Source: an uncultured Emergencia sp.
GTDB taxonomy: Bacteria; Bacillota; Clostridia; Peptostreptococcales; Anaerovoracaceae
Assembly (NCBI GenBank): GCA_902476665.1
Contig: CABSEO010000013.1
Coordinates: forward strand, 1 to 14,988
DNA length: 14,988 bases
Reading direction: 5' to 3'
A program made the position numbers and the translations under genes. Below are positions 7,656-14,988 of this stretch, in pieces (the stretch's first letter is position 1; every line of letters begins with the position of its first letter). The notes under the pieces were generated by a model. It was given only the letters and a program-made list of their open reading frames with translations. It made no database searches and was not told where the DNA came from.

Positions 7656-8366
7656 ATGAAGACTTTATATTATATTCCGGCACTGCTCGCCGCCTTTACA
7701 TTAATTATGATTCTTCTTGTCACTTCTGTAGAAGCGGTGGTTTATTGGACGCCCGGCTACTTTGAAAAAGAATATGAAAAGCATCAGGTTCTGGATGATG
7801 TTCATATGGAGATGGATGAGCTGCTTGCAGTCACAGAGCATATGATGGATTATCTGCGGGGAGAAGAAGAGGAACTGCAGACTACTGCTGTGGTTGGAGG
7901 AGTGGAGAGAAACTTTTTCAGCGGCAGGGAACTGGCGCATATGGTAGATGTAAAAAATCTGTTTCTGGGAGCACTGTCACTGCGAAGAATCAGTATTATT
8001 ATCTTTGCAGCATCTGCAGCACTCCTTGGGGCAAGGAAGTGTATGAAAATACTCTTTCGGGGAATTCTTCTGGGAACCGGGGCTTTTCTTGGAATCATAT
8101 GTCTGGTTTTTGCAGTAGTGTCCACAGATTTTACCAAATATTTTACTTTGTTTCATCGGATCTTTTTTGATAATAATTTATGGATTCTGGATCCTGATAC
8201 AGATCTGCTGATTAATATTGTACCGGAACCGTTTTTTATTGATACGGCAGTCAGAATTGGCATTTTGTTTGGTATTTCACTGACGGCTGTTTTGGCAGCA
8301 TGTGTCTTTCTTGTCAGAAAACAGAAAGCGCAAGACAGGCGATGCCCGGCTGAAAAGGTATCCTGA
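7656..8366 (+). CDS. DUF1461 / TIGR01906 family integral membrane protein
   Basis: A 236-residue membrane protein of unknown function. An N-terminal hydrophobic helix (about 5-30, IPALLAAFTLIMILLVTSVE) is followed by a long polar, acidic section with YWTPGYFEKEYEKH, then LLAVTEHMMDYLRG and FSGRELAHMVDVKNLF. Three more hydrophobic segments lie at about 112-126, 136-157 and 205-226. This layout and the HMxDVKxLF-like motif match the TIGR01906 group common in Firmicutes, with the polar loop probably outside. The start is ATG 7656; an in-frame TAA at 7644 rules out an upstream start, and the first helix would be lost with a later one. There is no ribosome binding site, and the -10 box ends only eight bases earlier. 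It lies alone between two permease genes on the opposite strand, divergent from one and convergent with the other. Confidence 0.82.
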   Translation: MKTLYYIPALLAAFTLIMILLVTSVEAVVYWTPGYFEKEYEKHQVLDDVHMEMDELLAVTEHMMDYLRGEEEELQTTAVVGGVERNFFSGRELAHMVDVKNLFLGALSLRRISIIIFAASAALLGARKCMKILFRGILLGTGAFLGIICLVFAVVSTDFTKYFTLFHRIFFDNNLWILDPDTDLLINIVPEPFFIDTAVRIGILFGISLTAVLAACVFLVRKQKAQDRRCPAEKVS

Positions 8367-8674
8367 TAATTTTTTTCTGCCCTGTGAGGGAATTGCAAAA
8401 AAGATTAAATTTATCTTAATCATAGCAATGCTGAAAAATGTATAAATGAAACTGGTAAAACTTAATCCCATATGCCTGTTTAAGTAAAAAGTGCATAAAT
8501 CGAAAGTGGTCAGCGGCCTTTAACTCTTTTGTTAAATAAGGAAAAGCATTTTGGTTTAATCTGCTTTGGACAGGCTGATCCTGCACAGCAAGTTTAATGC
8601 TGATACTGTTTTAACCGGTATGAAAAAAGGAAGCTGGTCGCACTGCTGCGAGAGAGCTTCCTTTTTCATTGCAA
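8367..8674. other. 308-base convergent intergenic region
   Basis: This separates the 3' ends of the DUF1461 gene and the intact permease. It holds the permease terminator (8624-8666) and an AT-rich imperfect inverted repeat at 8392-8429 (ATTGC...GCAAT outside GATTAA...TTAATC), which could weakly fold but lacks a T-tract. No credible coding sequence or RNA family was recognised in the rest. Confidence 0.5.
8624..8666 (-). terminator. Rho-independent terminator of the intact purine permease
   Basis: Twelve-base arms AAAAAGGAAGCT (8624-8635) and AGCTTCCTTTTT (8655-8666) are perfectly complementary. On the minus strand the hairpin ends in a run of T, nine bases after the stop codon at 8675-8677. 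The A-rich left arm means it could also act on plus-strand transcripts from the DUF1461 gene. Confidence 0.85.
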
Positions 8675-10033
8675 TTATGCTACTAAAGTAATGATTCTCA
8701 GGACGAAGAGAAGACTGGAGATCCACATGATTGCGGGGATTTCTTTTGCTTTTCCTGTAATTGCCTTTAAGAAGACCCAGCTGAGAATACCAAACATAAT
8801 ACCATTGGATACGGAATAGGTGAAAGGCATCATGACCATGGCAAAGAAGCCACTGACCACATCTGCAATATCACCCTCAAAATCTATTTTTTTGATGCAG
8901 TCCATCATAAGCAGTCCTACCCATACTAGAGCAGGGGCAGTTGCAAAGGAAGGGATGGCCAGAAAAATCGGAGAAAACAGTAAGGCTGCGATAAACAGAA
9001 CTGCTGTGGTCACAGCGGTTAATCCGGTTCTTCCTCCATTGACTACACCGGCACTGGATTCAATGTAGGTGGTGACAGTAGACGTTCCCAAAGCTGCACC
9101 GGCTACAGTGCCGCAGGCATCGGCCAGAAGTGCACCTTTTGCCTTTGGAAGATTTCCATTCTTGTCCAGCATATCTCCTTTTGAAGCGATACCGATGAGT
9201 CCGCCGACAGTATCAAAGAGATCTACATACAAGAAAGAAAATGTGATAAAACAGAAATGCACGATATGTTCTGCCGCCCAGCTGAAATCAAAGGACAGGA
9301 ACTCAGGGGCAGCAGGGATCAGCAGGCCTGCAGAAATATCAGGGAACAGAGAATAAACTCCGTTTTGCGGATCAGGTACGTACCAGCCGGCAGCTTCTGC
9401 AAGCATCCCTAAAATCCAGGTGGCCAGAATGCCGATTAAAATATAGCCCTTGACCTGGAAACGATATAAAATTGCCACCAACATAGTGCCGGCGATAGCG
9501 AGAACGAATTCCGGCGACTTGAAGCTCCCCATGTCCACCAGAGTGGAAGGGCTGGCGATAATTACACCTGCACCCTGCAGACCGATAAAGGTGATAAAAA
9601 GTCCAACGCCTCCTGTGATGGCATATTTCAGATTGGAAGGAACATCGTTAATAAGCTTTTCTCTGAAATTACATAAAGACAGAATGATAAACACGATACC
9701 TTCTGTAAAGACAGCAGCTAATGCTACCTTCCATGGATCATCAATTCCTTCTGCAGCGAGCTCGCCACAGACAGAATAGGCAAAGTATGCATTCATTCCC
9801 ATGCCCGAGGCGAGTGCAATCGGATAGTTAGTAAAAAAAGCCATAAACAGGGTGCCGATTGCTGCTGAAACAGCAGTGGCTGTAAAGACAGCAGCACTGT
9901 CCATTCCCGCATCTGCCAGCATGGCGGGATTGACTGCCAGAATATATACCATGGAGACAAAGGTGGTGGCGCCTGCCGCGATTTCTGTTTTTACAGTTGT
10001 TCCGTGGGCTTTTAGCTGAAAAAGTTTTTCCAT
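8675..10033 (-). CDS. NCS2 (COG2252) guanine/hypoxanthine permease, PbuG/AzgA type
   Basis: An intact 452-residue protein from ATG 10033, set by AAAGGAG about 10 bases upstream. An in-frame ATG at 10081 would add 16 residues translated through the terminator hairpin, which is unlikely. It is hydrophobic throughout, with 12-14 predicted helices. Family motifs are GATTFVSMVYILAVNP near the start, ASGMGMNAYFAYS, NDVPSNLKYAITGGVGLFIT, FLYVDLFDTVG, the substrate-site segment GTSTVTTYIESSAGVVNGG, RTGLTAVTTA, and PSFATAPALVWVG. These mark the AzgA/PbuG/PbuO subgroup of nucleobase transporters (xanthine/uracil permease superfamily), importing hypoxanthine, guanine or adenine with protons. Which base is moved cannot be read from sequence. 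It lies downstream of purB-purA-alr on the same strand. A strong terminator sits just before its ribosome site, so it may depend on readthrough or a weak promoter at the end of alr. Confidence 0.93.
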   Translation of the reverse strand: MEKLFQLKAHGTTVKTEIAAGATTFVSMVYILAVNPAMLADAGMDSAAVFTATAVSAAIGTLFMAFFTNYPIALASGMGMNAYFAYSVCGELAAEGIDDPWKVALAAVFTEGIVFIILSLCNFREKLINDVPSNLKYAITGGVGLFITFIGLQGAGVIIASPSTLVDMGSFKSPEFVLAIAGTMLVAILYRFQVKGYILIGILATWILGMLAEAAGWYVPDPQNGVYSLFPDISAGLLIPAAPEFLSFDFSWAAEHIVHFCFITFSFLYVDLFDTVGGLIGIASKGDMLDKNGNLPKAKGALLADACGTVAGAALGTSTVTTYIESSAGVVNGGRTGLTAVTTAVLFIAALLFSPIFLAIPSFATAPALVWVGLLMMDCIKKIDFEGDIADVVSGFFAMVMMPFTYSVSNGIMFGILSWVFLKAITGKAKEIPAIMWISSLLFVLRIITLVA

Positions 10034-10049
10034 ATAAGTTTTCTCCTTT

Positions 10050-10079
10050 AAAAAAGCCGGGCAGAAGAATCTGCCCGGC
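10050..10079 (-). terminator. Rho-independent terminator after alr, abutting the permease ribosome site
   Basis: A perfect 9-bp GC-rich stem GCCGGGCAG (10056-10064) / CTGCCCGGC (10071-10079) has a six-base loop. On the minus strand it is followed by six T (10055-10050). It begins 32 bases past the alr stop. The T-run runs directly into AAAGGAG, the ribosome binding site of the permease gene. Confidence 0.85.
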
Positions 10080-10110
10080 AAGCAATTACCAATTTTATAT
10101 ACAGTCAGTA

Positions 10111-11250
10111 CTATTTTACATATACCTTTGGAAGTCTCTGACCGAATGCACAGCAGATTTCATAGTTGATTGTTCCCGTTGCGTCAGCGATATCATCCGC
10201 CAGAATGGTGTTGACTCCGTCTGAGCCCATAATAATAACTTCATCGCCTACTTTTACATCAGGAACGTTGGAAACATCGATCATACACTGGTCCATACAG
10301 ATATTTCCTGCAATCGGGCATATTACACCGTTTACAATAACTTTTGCCTGTGCGGAATATGGACGAGGGTACCCATCAGCATAGCCCAAGGCAATTGTAG
10401 CAATTCTTGCTGGCTTTTTGGAAATATATTTTCTGCCGTATCCTACGGAGAAGTTTTCAGGAACATCTTTCAGATGCACGATATTGGCCTTTACTGACAT
10501 TACCGGTTTGATGGAAAGCTGATTTTTGTCCACCTCATGAGATGGATAGCATCCGTACAGGATGATTCCCGGACGGACTGCGTCAAAATGAACAGAAGGC
10601 AGTTCCATGATAGAAGCGCTGTTAGCCAGAGTTCTCATCGGAACTTCAATTCCTGCCTTCAGCAGAGCGTTGTAGAAATTGTTGTATTTCTCTTCCTGCT
10701 GGTGAGAGTAGGTCTTGTCGTAAGCATCTGCTGTAGACATATGAGAGAACATACCCTTTATTTTAAAATTCGGCAGCATAGCAATTTTCTTAATGTCGAA
10801 AATTGCGTTTTCAATTTCGTCTGCAAGGTAGCCGATTCTGCCCATGCCTGTATCAACGGCAATCAGACCGTGTACAGTTTTGCCGGACTTTGCGGCTGCA
10901 TCGCTGAAAGCCTTTGCATTAGCAGAGTCGCATACCACCGGCGTAATATTGTATTCTACGATGGTATCCGCATACATATCAGGAGTCAGGCCCAACATGA
11001 TAATTTCTTCTTCAGCGCCGGCCTCACGCAGAGTGATTGCTTCCTGAAGAGTGGCAATAGCAAAGGTTTTCACTCCGTTTTCTCTTAAAACGTTAGCACA
11101 CATCACAGAACCATGACCATAGGCATCGGCTTTAATAACACCGATAAGCTCTTTGCCTTCTCCTACTTTGGCTTTGATGCTCTTGATGTTGTAGTCCAGG
11201 TTGCTCAAATTGATTTCGGCCCAGGCGGGTCTGATTGCATCTTTATACAT
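10111..11250 (-). CDS. alr: Alanine racemase
   Basis: A 379-residue PLP enzyme interconverting L- and D-alanine for peptidoglycan, acting in the cytosol. The start is ATG 11250, with AAAGGA ten bases upstream; a TTG at 11259 is too close to that site. The N-terminal TIM barrel opens with RPAWAEIN and carries the PLP-lysine K40 in GVIKADAYGHG. Further motifs are GMGRIGY, FSHMSTAD and RPGIILYG. In the C-terminal beta domain, Y271 (VGYGRKY) matches the second catalytic residue of the family, followed by LGYADGYPR and GNICMDQCMIDV. Length is typical (360-390). It follows purA by 155 bases on the same strand with no terminator between, so co-transcription is possible. It is ended by the hairpin at 10050-10079. 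Confidence 0.95.
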   Translation of the reverse strand: MYKDAIRPAWAEINLSNLDYNIKSIKAKVGEGKELIGVIKADAYGHGSVMCANVLRENGVKTFAIATLQEAITLREAGAEEEIIMLGLTPDMYADTIVEYNITPVVCDSANAKAFSDAAAKSGKTVHGLIAVDTGMGRIGYLADEIENAIFDIKKIAMLPNFKIKGMFSHMSTADAYDKTYSHQQEEKYNNFYNALLKAGIEVPMRTLANSASIMELPSVHFDAVRPGIILYGCYPSHEVDKNQLSIKPVMSVKANIVHLKDVPENFSVGYGRKYISKKPARIATIALGYADGYPRPYSAQAKVIVNGVICPIAGNICMDQCMIDVSNVPDVKVGDEVIIMGSDGVNTILADDIADATGTINYEICCAFGQRLPKVYVK

Positions 11251-11405
11251 ACTGCACAAATCCTTTCTTTCTTTATTTGATTTTATTATTCAATAGAATC
11301 GGCAAAGCCGACTTTCTTATAATAGTTTTTACAAGAACAGGAATATCCTTTTTGGAAATCCTTTCTTTACGCATAGAAATTACATACCGCAGCCGGTCAG
11401 CAGAA

Positions 11406-12695
11406 CTATATCAGCGGCGTTCTCCTGATAATATCTTCTCTTCCCGGACCATTGGAAACCAGTGTAATCGGAAATCCAATCTGCCGTTCGATTTCGTTTA
11501 CATATTCACGGGCCTCAGACGGTAAGTCTTCCCATTCCCTGATGCCGGTAATATCACATTTCCAGCCGGGAAGGGTTTTCAGCACAGGCTTTGCCTGATA
11601 CAGATAAGTGGTATTTGGAAAATCCTGATGAATTTCGCCGTCAATTTCATAGCCGACGCAGATTGGAATTTCATCCAAATAGCCTAGGGGATCTATAACG
11701 GTAAGTGCTACTTCAGTAGCCCCCTGCATTTGACAGCCATATCTGGTTGCCACTGCATCAAACCAGCCTACACGGCGAGGTCTTCCTGTAGTAGCGCCAA
11801 ATTCTCCGCCATCACCACCTCTTTTTCTCAGCTCGTCAGCCTCTTCGCCGAAGATCTCACTGACGAAGGCACCTGCGCCTACTGCAGAGGAATAGGCCTT
11901 TACTACAGTGGTCACTTCTTTGATTTCGTAAGGCGGAATGCCTGCACCCACGGCACCGAAGGCAGCCAGGGTTGAAGAAGAGGTTACCATAGGATAGATG
12001 CCGTGATCTGTATCTTTTAAAGCACCAAGCTGTCCTTCCAGTAAAATATTCTTACCTTCTTTCACAGCCTCGCGGAGAAATACCGAGGTGTTGGCAACAT
12101 AAGGTTTTATCATCTCTTTATATTCTCGCATGGTTTTAAGGAGACTGTCAACCTCTAAAGCAGGTTTTTTGTATAATTGTGTAATGAGCACATTTTTCAG
12201 AGTGCATACATTTTCTAATTTTTCACGAAGCTGCTCCTCCGGAAGAAAGAGTTCATTGACCTGAAAACCGATTTTTGCATATTTATCTGAGTAGAATGGT
12301 GCAATACCGCTTTTGGTAGAGCCGAAAGACTTTCCGCCAAGACGTGTTTCCTCATATTCATCCAGCAAAATATGGTAAGGCATAACGATATGCGCGCGAT
12401 CAGAAACCAGAAGTTTCGGTGCGGGTACTCCCCGGCTTGTCAGAGAGTTGATCTCTTCAATGAGTTTAGGAATGTTCAGTGCCACTCCGTTTGCCAGTAC
12501 GCTGGTCGTATGGTTATAAAAAACTCCGGATGGGAGCATATGCAGAGCAAATTTTCCATAGTTGTTCTTGATGGTATGGCCTGCATTGCTGCCTCCCTGA
12601 AATCTGACGATGATATCGCAGTTTTCAGCCAGCGTATCAGTAATTTTTCCTTTTCCTTCGTCGCCCCAGTTGGCGCCGACAATTGCTTTGATCAT
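11406..12695 (-). CDS. purA: Adenylosuccinate synthetase
   Basis: A 429-residue enzyme joining IMP and aspartate with GTP to give adenylosuccinate, the first step from IMP to AMP. ATG 12695 follows a strong AGGAGG. Motifs are NWGDEGKGK with catalytic D12 and the GTP loop, GGSNAGHT with catalytic H40, and FGSTKSGIAP. Also seen are GALKDTDHGIYPMVTSS, GEFGATTGRPRRVGW for IMP/aspartate binding, and the C-terminal VSNGPGREDII with the guanine-recognition region. Length matches bacterial PurA (about 425-430). It lies 62 bases downstream of purB on the same strand, so the two steps IMP to AMP are co-encoded. No strong promoter is evident in the gap. Confidence 0.97.
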   Translation of the reverse strand: MIKAIVGANWGDEGKGKITDTLAENCDIIVRFQGGSNAGHTIKNNYGKFALHMLPSGVFYNHTTSVLANGVALNIPKLIEEINSLTSRGVPAPKLLVSDRAHIVMPYHILLDEYEETRLGGKSFGSTKSGIAPFYSDKYAKIGFQVNELFLPEEQLREKLENVCTLKNVLITQLYKKPALEVDSLLKTMREYKEMIKPYVANTSVFLREAVKEGKNILLEGQLGALKDTDHGIYPMVTSSSTLAAFGAVGAGIPPYEIKEVTTVVKAYSSAVGAGAFVSEIFGEEADELRKRGGDGGEFGATTGRPRRVGWFDAVATRYGCQMQGATEVALTVIDPLGYLDEIPICVGYEIDGEIHQDFPNTTYLYQAKPVLKTLPGWKCDITGIREWEDLPSEAREYVNEIERQIGFPITLVSNGPGREDIIRRTPLI

Positions 12696-12723
12696 AGTGT
12701 TTCCTCCTATTCGTTTCCCGTTT

Positions 12724-12758
12724 AGAATTATCCACTGTAAAAGACGGTATATAATTCT
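12724..12758 (-). repeat. Inverted repeat in the purB-purA gap
   Basis: Perfect 8-base arms AGAATTAT (12724-12731) and ATAATTCT (12751-12758) lie 19 bases apart between the purB stop and the purA ribosome site. There is no following T-run, so it is not a standard terminator. It could be a weak mRNA stem or chance in AT-rich DNA. Confidence 0.4.
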
Positions 12759-14191
12759 TAAACGTTGATTTCAGCCGTTAGACCAAGAAGATCTTTATTG
12801 GCCGACAGAATAGGCTTTATGACCCCGTTGAGAAACTCGGCTGTCTGTTGAGGCGCTCTGCCCACATAGTTCTCCGGTTTCAGAACCTTCTGTAAAGCCT
12901 CTTTTGTTATGTGAAAGGCGGGATCCTGCGCAATACGATCAAGAAGATCGTTAGGAAGACCCTGCTCTTTGACAACTTTTCCTGCCTCCATAGAGTGGAC
13001 GCGGATTCTTTCGTGAAGTTCCTGACGGTCGCCTCCCAGTTTTACAGCGTCCATCATGATATTTTCCGTAGCCATAAAAGGAAGTTCAGCCATCAGATGT
13101 GCTTCGATTACCTTCGGATAAACTACCAGTCCGTTGGATACATTTATATATAATTCCAGGATTCCATCAGTGGCCAGAAAAGCTTCGCTGATAGAAATTC
13201 TTTTATTTGCAGAATCGTCAAGGGTTCTTTCAAACCATTGCGTAGCTGCGGTCAGCTGCGGGTTCATGGCATCACTCATTACATAGTTTGCCAGTGCCGC
13301 CATACGTTCTGAACGCATTGGGTTTCTCTTGTAAGCCATGGCAGAAGAACCGATCTGATGCTTCTCAAAAGGCTCCTCTACTTCCTTCATATGCTGCAGA
13401 AGTCTGATATCGTTGGAAAATTTGTGGGCAGACTGGGCGATTCCTGCCAGTACATTGAGAATACGGCTGTCCACTTTTCTTGAATAGGTCTGGCCGGAAA
13501 CGGGATAGCAGCTTTTAAATCCCATCTTTTCAGCAATCTTCCGATCCAGGGCCTTACATTTTTCGTGATCTCCTTCAAAAAGTTCCAGGAAAGAGGCCTG
13601 GCTTCCTGTAGTGCCTTTTGAACCCAGCAGTTTCAGACTGCTTAGAACGTGATCCAGATCCTCCAGGTCCATGACCAGATCCTGCAGCCACAGGGTGGCA
13701 CGTTTGCCCACAGTGGTCGGCTGTGCAGCCTGATAATGGGTATATGCTAAAGTAGGAAGGTCTTTGTATTTTTCGGCAAACTCTGCCAGCGAGGCGATGG
13801 TATTGATCAGTTTTTTTCTGATCAGCAGAAGAGCCTGGCGCATGATGATCAGATCCGTATTGTCGCCCACATAACAGCTGGTAGCGCCAAGATGAATGAT
13901 GCCTTTTGCATCAGGGCACTGAACCCCGTAGGCATATACATGACTCATGACGTCGTGTCTGACTTCTTTTTCCCTGGCCTTTGCTACGTCGTAATTGATG
14001 TCATCTGTATGAGCCTTCAGCTGATCAATTTGTTCCTGCGTAATGTCCAGTCCCAGTTCCTTCTCTGCCTCCGCCAAGGCAATCCACAGTTTTCTCCAGG
14101 TACGGAACTTCATGTCCGGAGAAAAAAGAAACTGCATTTCCTTACTCGGATATCTTTCTGAAAGCGGGCTGGTATAGTTGTTTGTCATCAT
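12758..14191 (-). CDS. purB: Adenylosuccinate lyase
   Basis: A 477-residue fumarase/aspartase-superfamily enzyme that releases fumarate from adenylosuccinate (giving AMP) and from SAICAR in de novo purine synthesis. The start is ATG 14191, six bases after GGGAGG; a second ATG follows immediately. Motifs are HDVMSHVYAYG (79-89), HLGATSCYVGDN, THYQAAQPTTVGKR with catalytic H152, and the flexible-loop superfamily signature GSSAMAYKRNPMRSER (281-296) with the catalytic serine. The length and the AYKRNPMRSE form are those of the longer PurB class shared with the animal enzyme, rather than the short Bacillus type (about 430). It is the promoter-proximal gene of the purB-purA unit. Confidence 0.96.
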   Translation of the reverse strand: MMTNNYTSPLSERYPSKEMQFLFSPDMKFRTWRKLWIALAEAEKELGLDITQEQIDQLKAHTDDINYDVAKAREKEVRHDVMSHVYAYGVQCPDAKGIIHLGATSCYVGDNTDLIIMRQALLLIRKKLINTIASLAEFAEKYKDLPTLAYTHYQAAQPTTVGKRATLWLQDLVMDLEDLDHVLSSLKLLGSKGTTGSQASFLELFEGDHEKCKALDRKIAEKMGFKSCYPVSGQTYSRKVDSRILNVLAGIAQSAHKFSNDIRLLQHMKEVEEPFEKHQIGSSAMAYKRNPMRSERMAALANYVMSDAMNPQLTAATQWFERTLDDSANKRISISEAFLATDGILELYINVSNGLVVYPKVIEAHLMAELPFMATENIMMDAVKLGGDRQELHERIRVHSMEAGKVVKEQGLPNDLLDRIAQDPAFHITKEALQKVLKPENYVGRAPQQTAEFLNGVIKPILSANKDLLGLTAEINV

Positions 14192-14228
14192 TATAAACCT
14201 CCCTGTTAATTACTAAAAATAACATAAT

Positions 14229-14257
14229 ATTATACCATTTTAATCAGTAAATTTCAA
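14229..14257 (-). promoter_or_regulatory. Sigma-A promoter of purB-purA
   Basis: On the minus strand, TTGAAA (14257-14252), a 17-base spacer and a perfect TATAAT (14234-14229) lie just upstream of purB. The implied leader is about 30 bases, so no room for a riboswitch. Confidence 0.8.
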
Positions 14258-14276
14258 GTACGGGACAAAGACTGAC

Positions 14277-14305
14277 TTGACAGCAGTGATCCGGTCTGAT
14301 ACAAT
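14277..14305 (+). promoter_or_regulatory. Sigma-A promoter of the cysteine desulfidase-like gene
   Basis: A perfect TTGACA (14277-14282), a 17-base spacer and TACAAT (14300-14305) lie about 50 bases before the TTG start at 14355. It is back-to-back with the purB promoter; only 19 bases separate the two -35 boxes. Confidence 0.82.
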
Positions 14306-14323
14306 TAAGCATATGAAAAGTTA

Positions 14324-14335
14324 AGTTAATTAACT
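14324..14335. promoter_or_regulatory. 12-base perfect palindrome in the leader, possible operator
   Basis: AGTTAATTAACT is a perfect palindrome beginning about 12 bases after the expected transcription start of the desulfidase-like gene. Its position would suit a repressor site, but it is AT-rich and unique in the window, so chance is possible. Confidence 0.35.
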
Positions 14336-14354
14336 ATGAAGAGGAGGAACTATT

Positions 14355-14988
14355 TTGGAAAAAGACAGCGCAATTTATAAGCGATACATAGATATTCTGA
14401 AAAAGGAACTGATTCCGGCGATGGGATGCACTGAACCTATTGCGGTAGCCTATTGTGCGGCAAAAGCGGGAGAACTTCTCGGAACTATGCCGGATCGGGT
14501 AGAAGCACAGTTCAGCGGCAATATTATCAAAAATGTAAAGAGTGTGATTGTGCCTAACACGGGAGGCAGAAAGGGACTGGAGACAGCTGTGGCAATCGGT
14601 CTGGCAGCGGGCAGGCCCGAAAAGAAACTGGAGGTAATCTCTGAAGTAACCTTAGAACAGAAAAAAGAAATGTGCCGTCTGCTGGAGCAGAAAATAATCC
14701 GTATAGGGCCTATGGACTCATCTCATGCGCTGGATATAGAGATTACAGTTTGCAAAGGAGAGTCTTCGGCTACTGTACATATTACAGATGAACATACCAA
14801 TATTGTTCATATGGAAAAAGACGGACAGATAGTTTATCACAAAGAACCTGACGGTAAAACTGCCGAAGACGGACAGGGTTACGATGAACTGAGTATTGAA
14901 AACATCTATGATTTTGCAGTGACTGCTCCGCTGGAAGATGTAAAAGACATTCTGGAACGGCAGATTACAGATAACCGTCGGATTGCGG
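14355..14988 (+). CDS. L-cysteine desulfidase / UPF0597 family protein (CdsB/YhaM-like), 3' truncated by window edge
   Basis: The first 211 codons are open to the end of the window. The start is TTG 14355, with GAGGAGG about seven bases upstream; no ATG suits. The N-terminus contains ELIPAMGCTEPIAVAYCAA. The GCTEP motif with its cysteine is the signature of the serine-dehydratase-alpha-like CdsB/UPF0597 family, in which conserved cysteines hold an iron-sulfur cluster. Later motifs are FSGNIIKNVKSVIVPNTGG and RKGLETAVAIGLAAG, also characteristic. Members degrade L-cysteine to sulfide, ammonia and pyruvate or act as related anaerobic dehydratases; expected to be cytosolic and oxygen-sensitive. 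The remaining cluster cysteines would lie past the window edge. It is divergent from purB with its own strong promoter. Confidence 0.88.
   Translation, partial: MEKDSAIYKRYIDILKKELIPAMGCTEPIAVAYCAAKAGELLGTMPDRVEAQFSGNIIKNVKSVIVPNTGGRKGLETAVAIGLAAGRPEKKLEVISEVTLEQKKEMCRLLEQKIIRIGPMDSSHALDIEITVCKGESSATVHITDEHTNIVHMEKDGQIVYHKEPDGKTAEDGQGYDELSIENIYDFAVTAPLEDVKDILERQITDNRRIA

Noticed and set aside
8392..8429. AT-rich inverted repeat downstream of the DUF1461 gene as terminator
   Set aside because: Stems are short and AT-only in the core, with no T-run following; noted only as part of the intergenic description.
3335..11250. Functional link between the N-acyl-D-amino-acid deacylase and alanine racemase as a D-amino-acid pathway
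   Set aside because: The genes are about 5.4 kb apart, on opposite strands, and separated by unrelated genes; no shared regulatory motif was seen.
11273..11374. 33-codon small reading frame on the minus strand in the purA-alr gap (starts MRKERISKKD)
   Set aside because: No ribosome binding site precedes the ATG, the composition is biased by A-rich sequence, and no family was recognised. It may simply be leader RNA of alr.
1..14988. Mobile elements, CRISPR arrays, toxin-antitoxin or phage genes
   Set aside because: No transposase, integrase, regularly spaced repeats, tRNA or att-like repeats were found on either strand. The region reads as ordinary chromosome with local gene decay.

Overview
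The window looks like chromosomal DNA from a low-to-moderate GC Gram-positive anaerobe of the class Clostridia, perhaps near Lachnospiraceae (inferred from protein style; genus not determinable). Supporting signs are strong AGGAGG-type ribosome binding sites, canonical TTGACA/TATAAT promoters, several TTG/GTG starts, and the families present: COG2252-type purine permeases, a DUF1461 membrane protein and an L-cysteine desulfidase-like protein. No rRNA, tRNA, CRISPR array, insertion sequence or prophage gene is visible.

Layout. Bases 2-1174 (+) hold the end of a GtrA-like flippase and an overlapping DPM1/GtrB-like glycosyltransferase broken by a frameshift and an in-frame stop. A 667-residue YyaL/DUF255 thioredoxin-fold protein (1185-3188, -) converges on them and is divergent from an N-acyl-D-amino-acid deacylase-type amidohydrolase (3335-4690, +). 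Next come a LysR-type regulator (4952-5826, -) with a frameshifting deletion just after its start, and a purine permease (6009-7415, -) that is a broken chimera of two homologous genes. A DUF1461 membrane protein (7656-8366, +) sits between that copy and an intact paralogous permease (8675-10033, -). Upstream of the intact permease on the same strand are alanine racemase (alr), adenylosuccinate synthetase (purA) and adenylosuccinate lyase (purB). Divergent from purB, a CdsB/YhaM-type cysteine desulfidase gene runs off the right edge.

How the genes fit together. purB-purA form the IMP-to-AMP branch, transcribed from one clear promoter ahead of purB. The permeases probably import hypoxanthine/guanine, which would feed IMP into that branch. 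alr lies in the same direction between them and ends in a strong terminator whose U-tract abuts the ribosome binding site of the intact permease.

The most noteworthy signal is gene decay: three genes in the left half carry at least five disabling lesions, while YyaL, the amidohydrolase, DUF1461, the second permease, alr, purA, purB and the visible part of the desulfidase read through cleanly. I did not find evidence for a novel defence, mobile or biosynthetic system.
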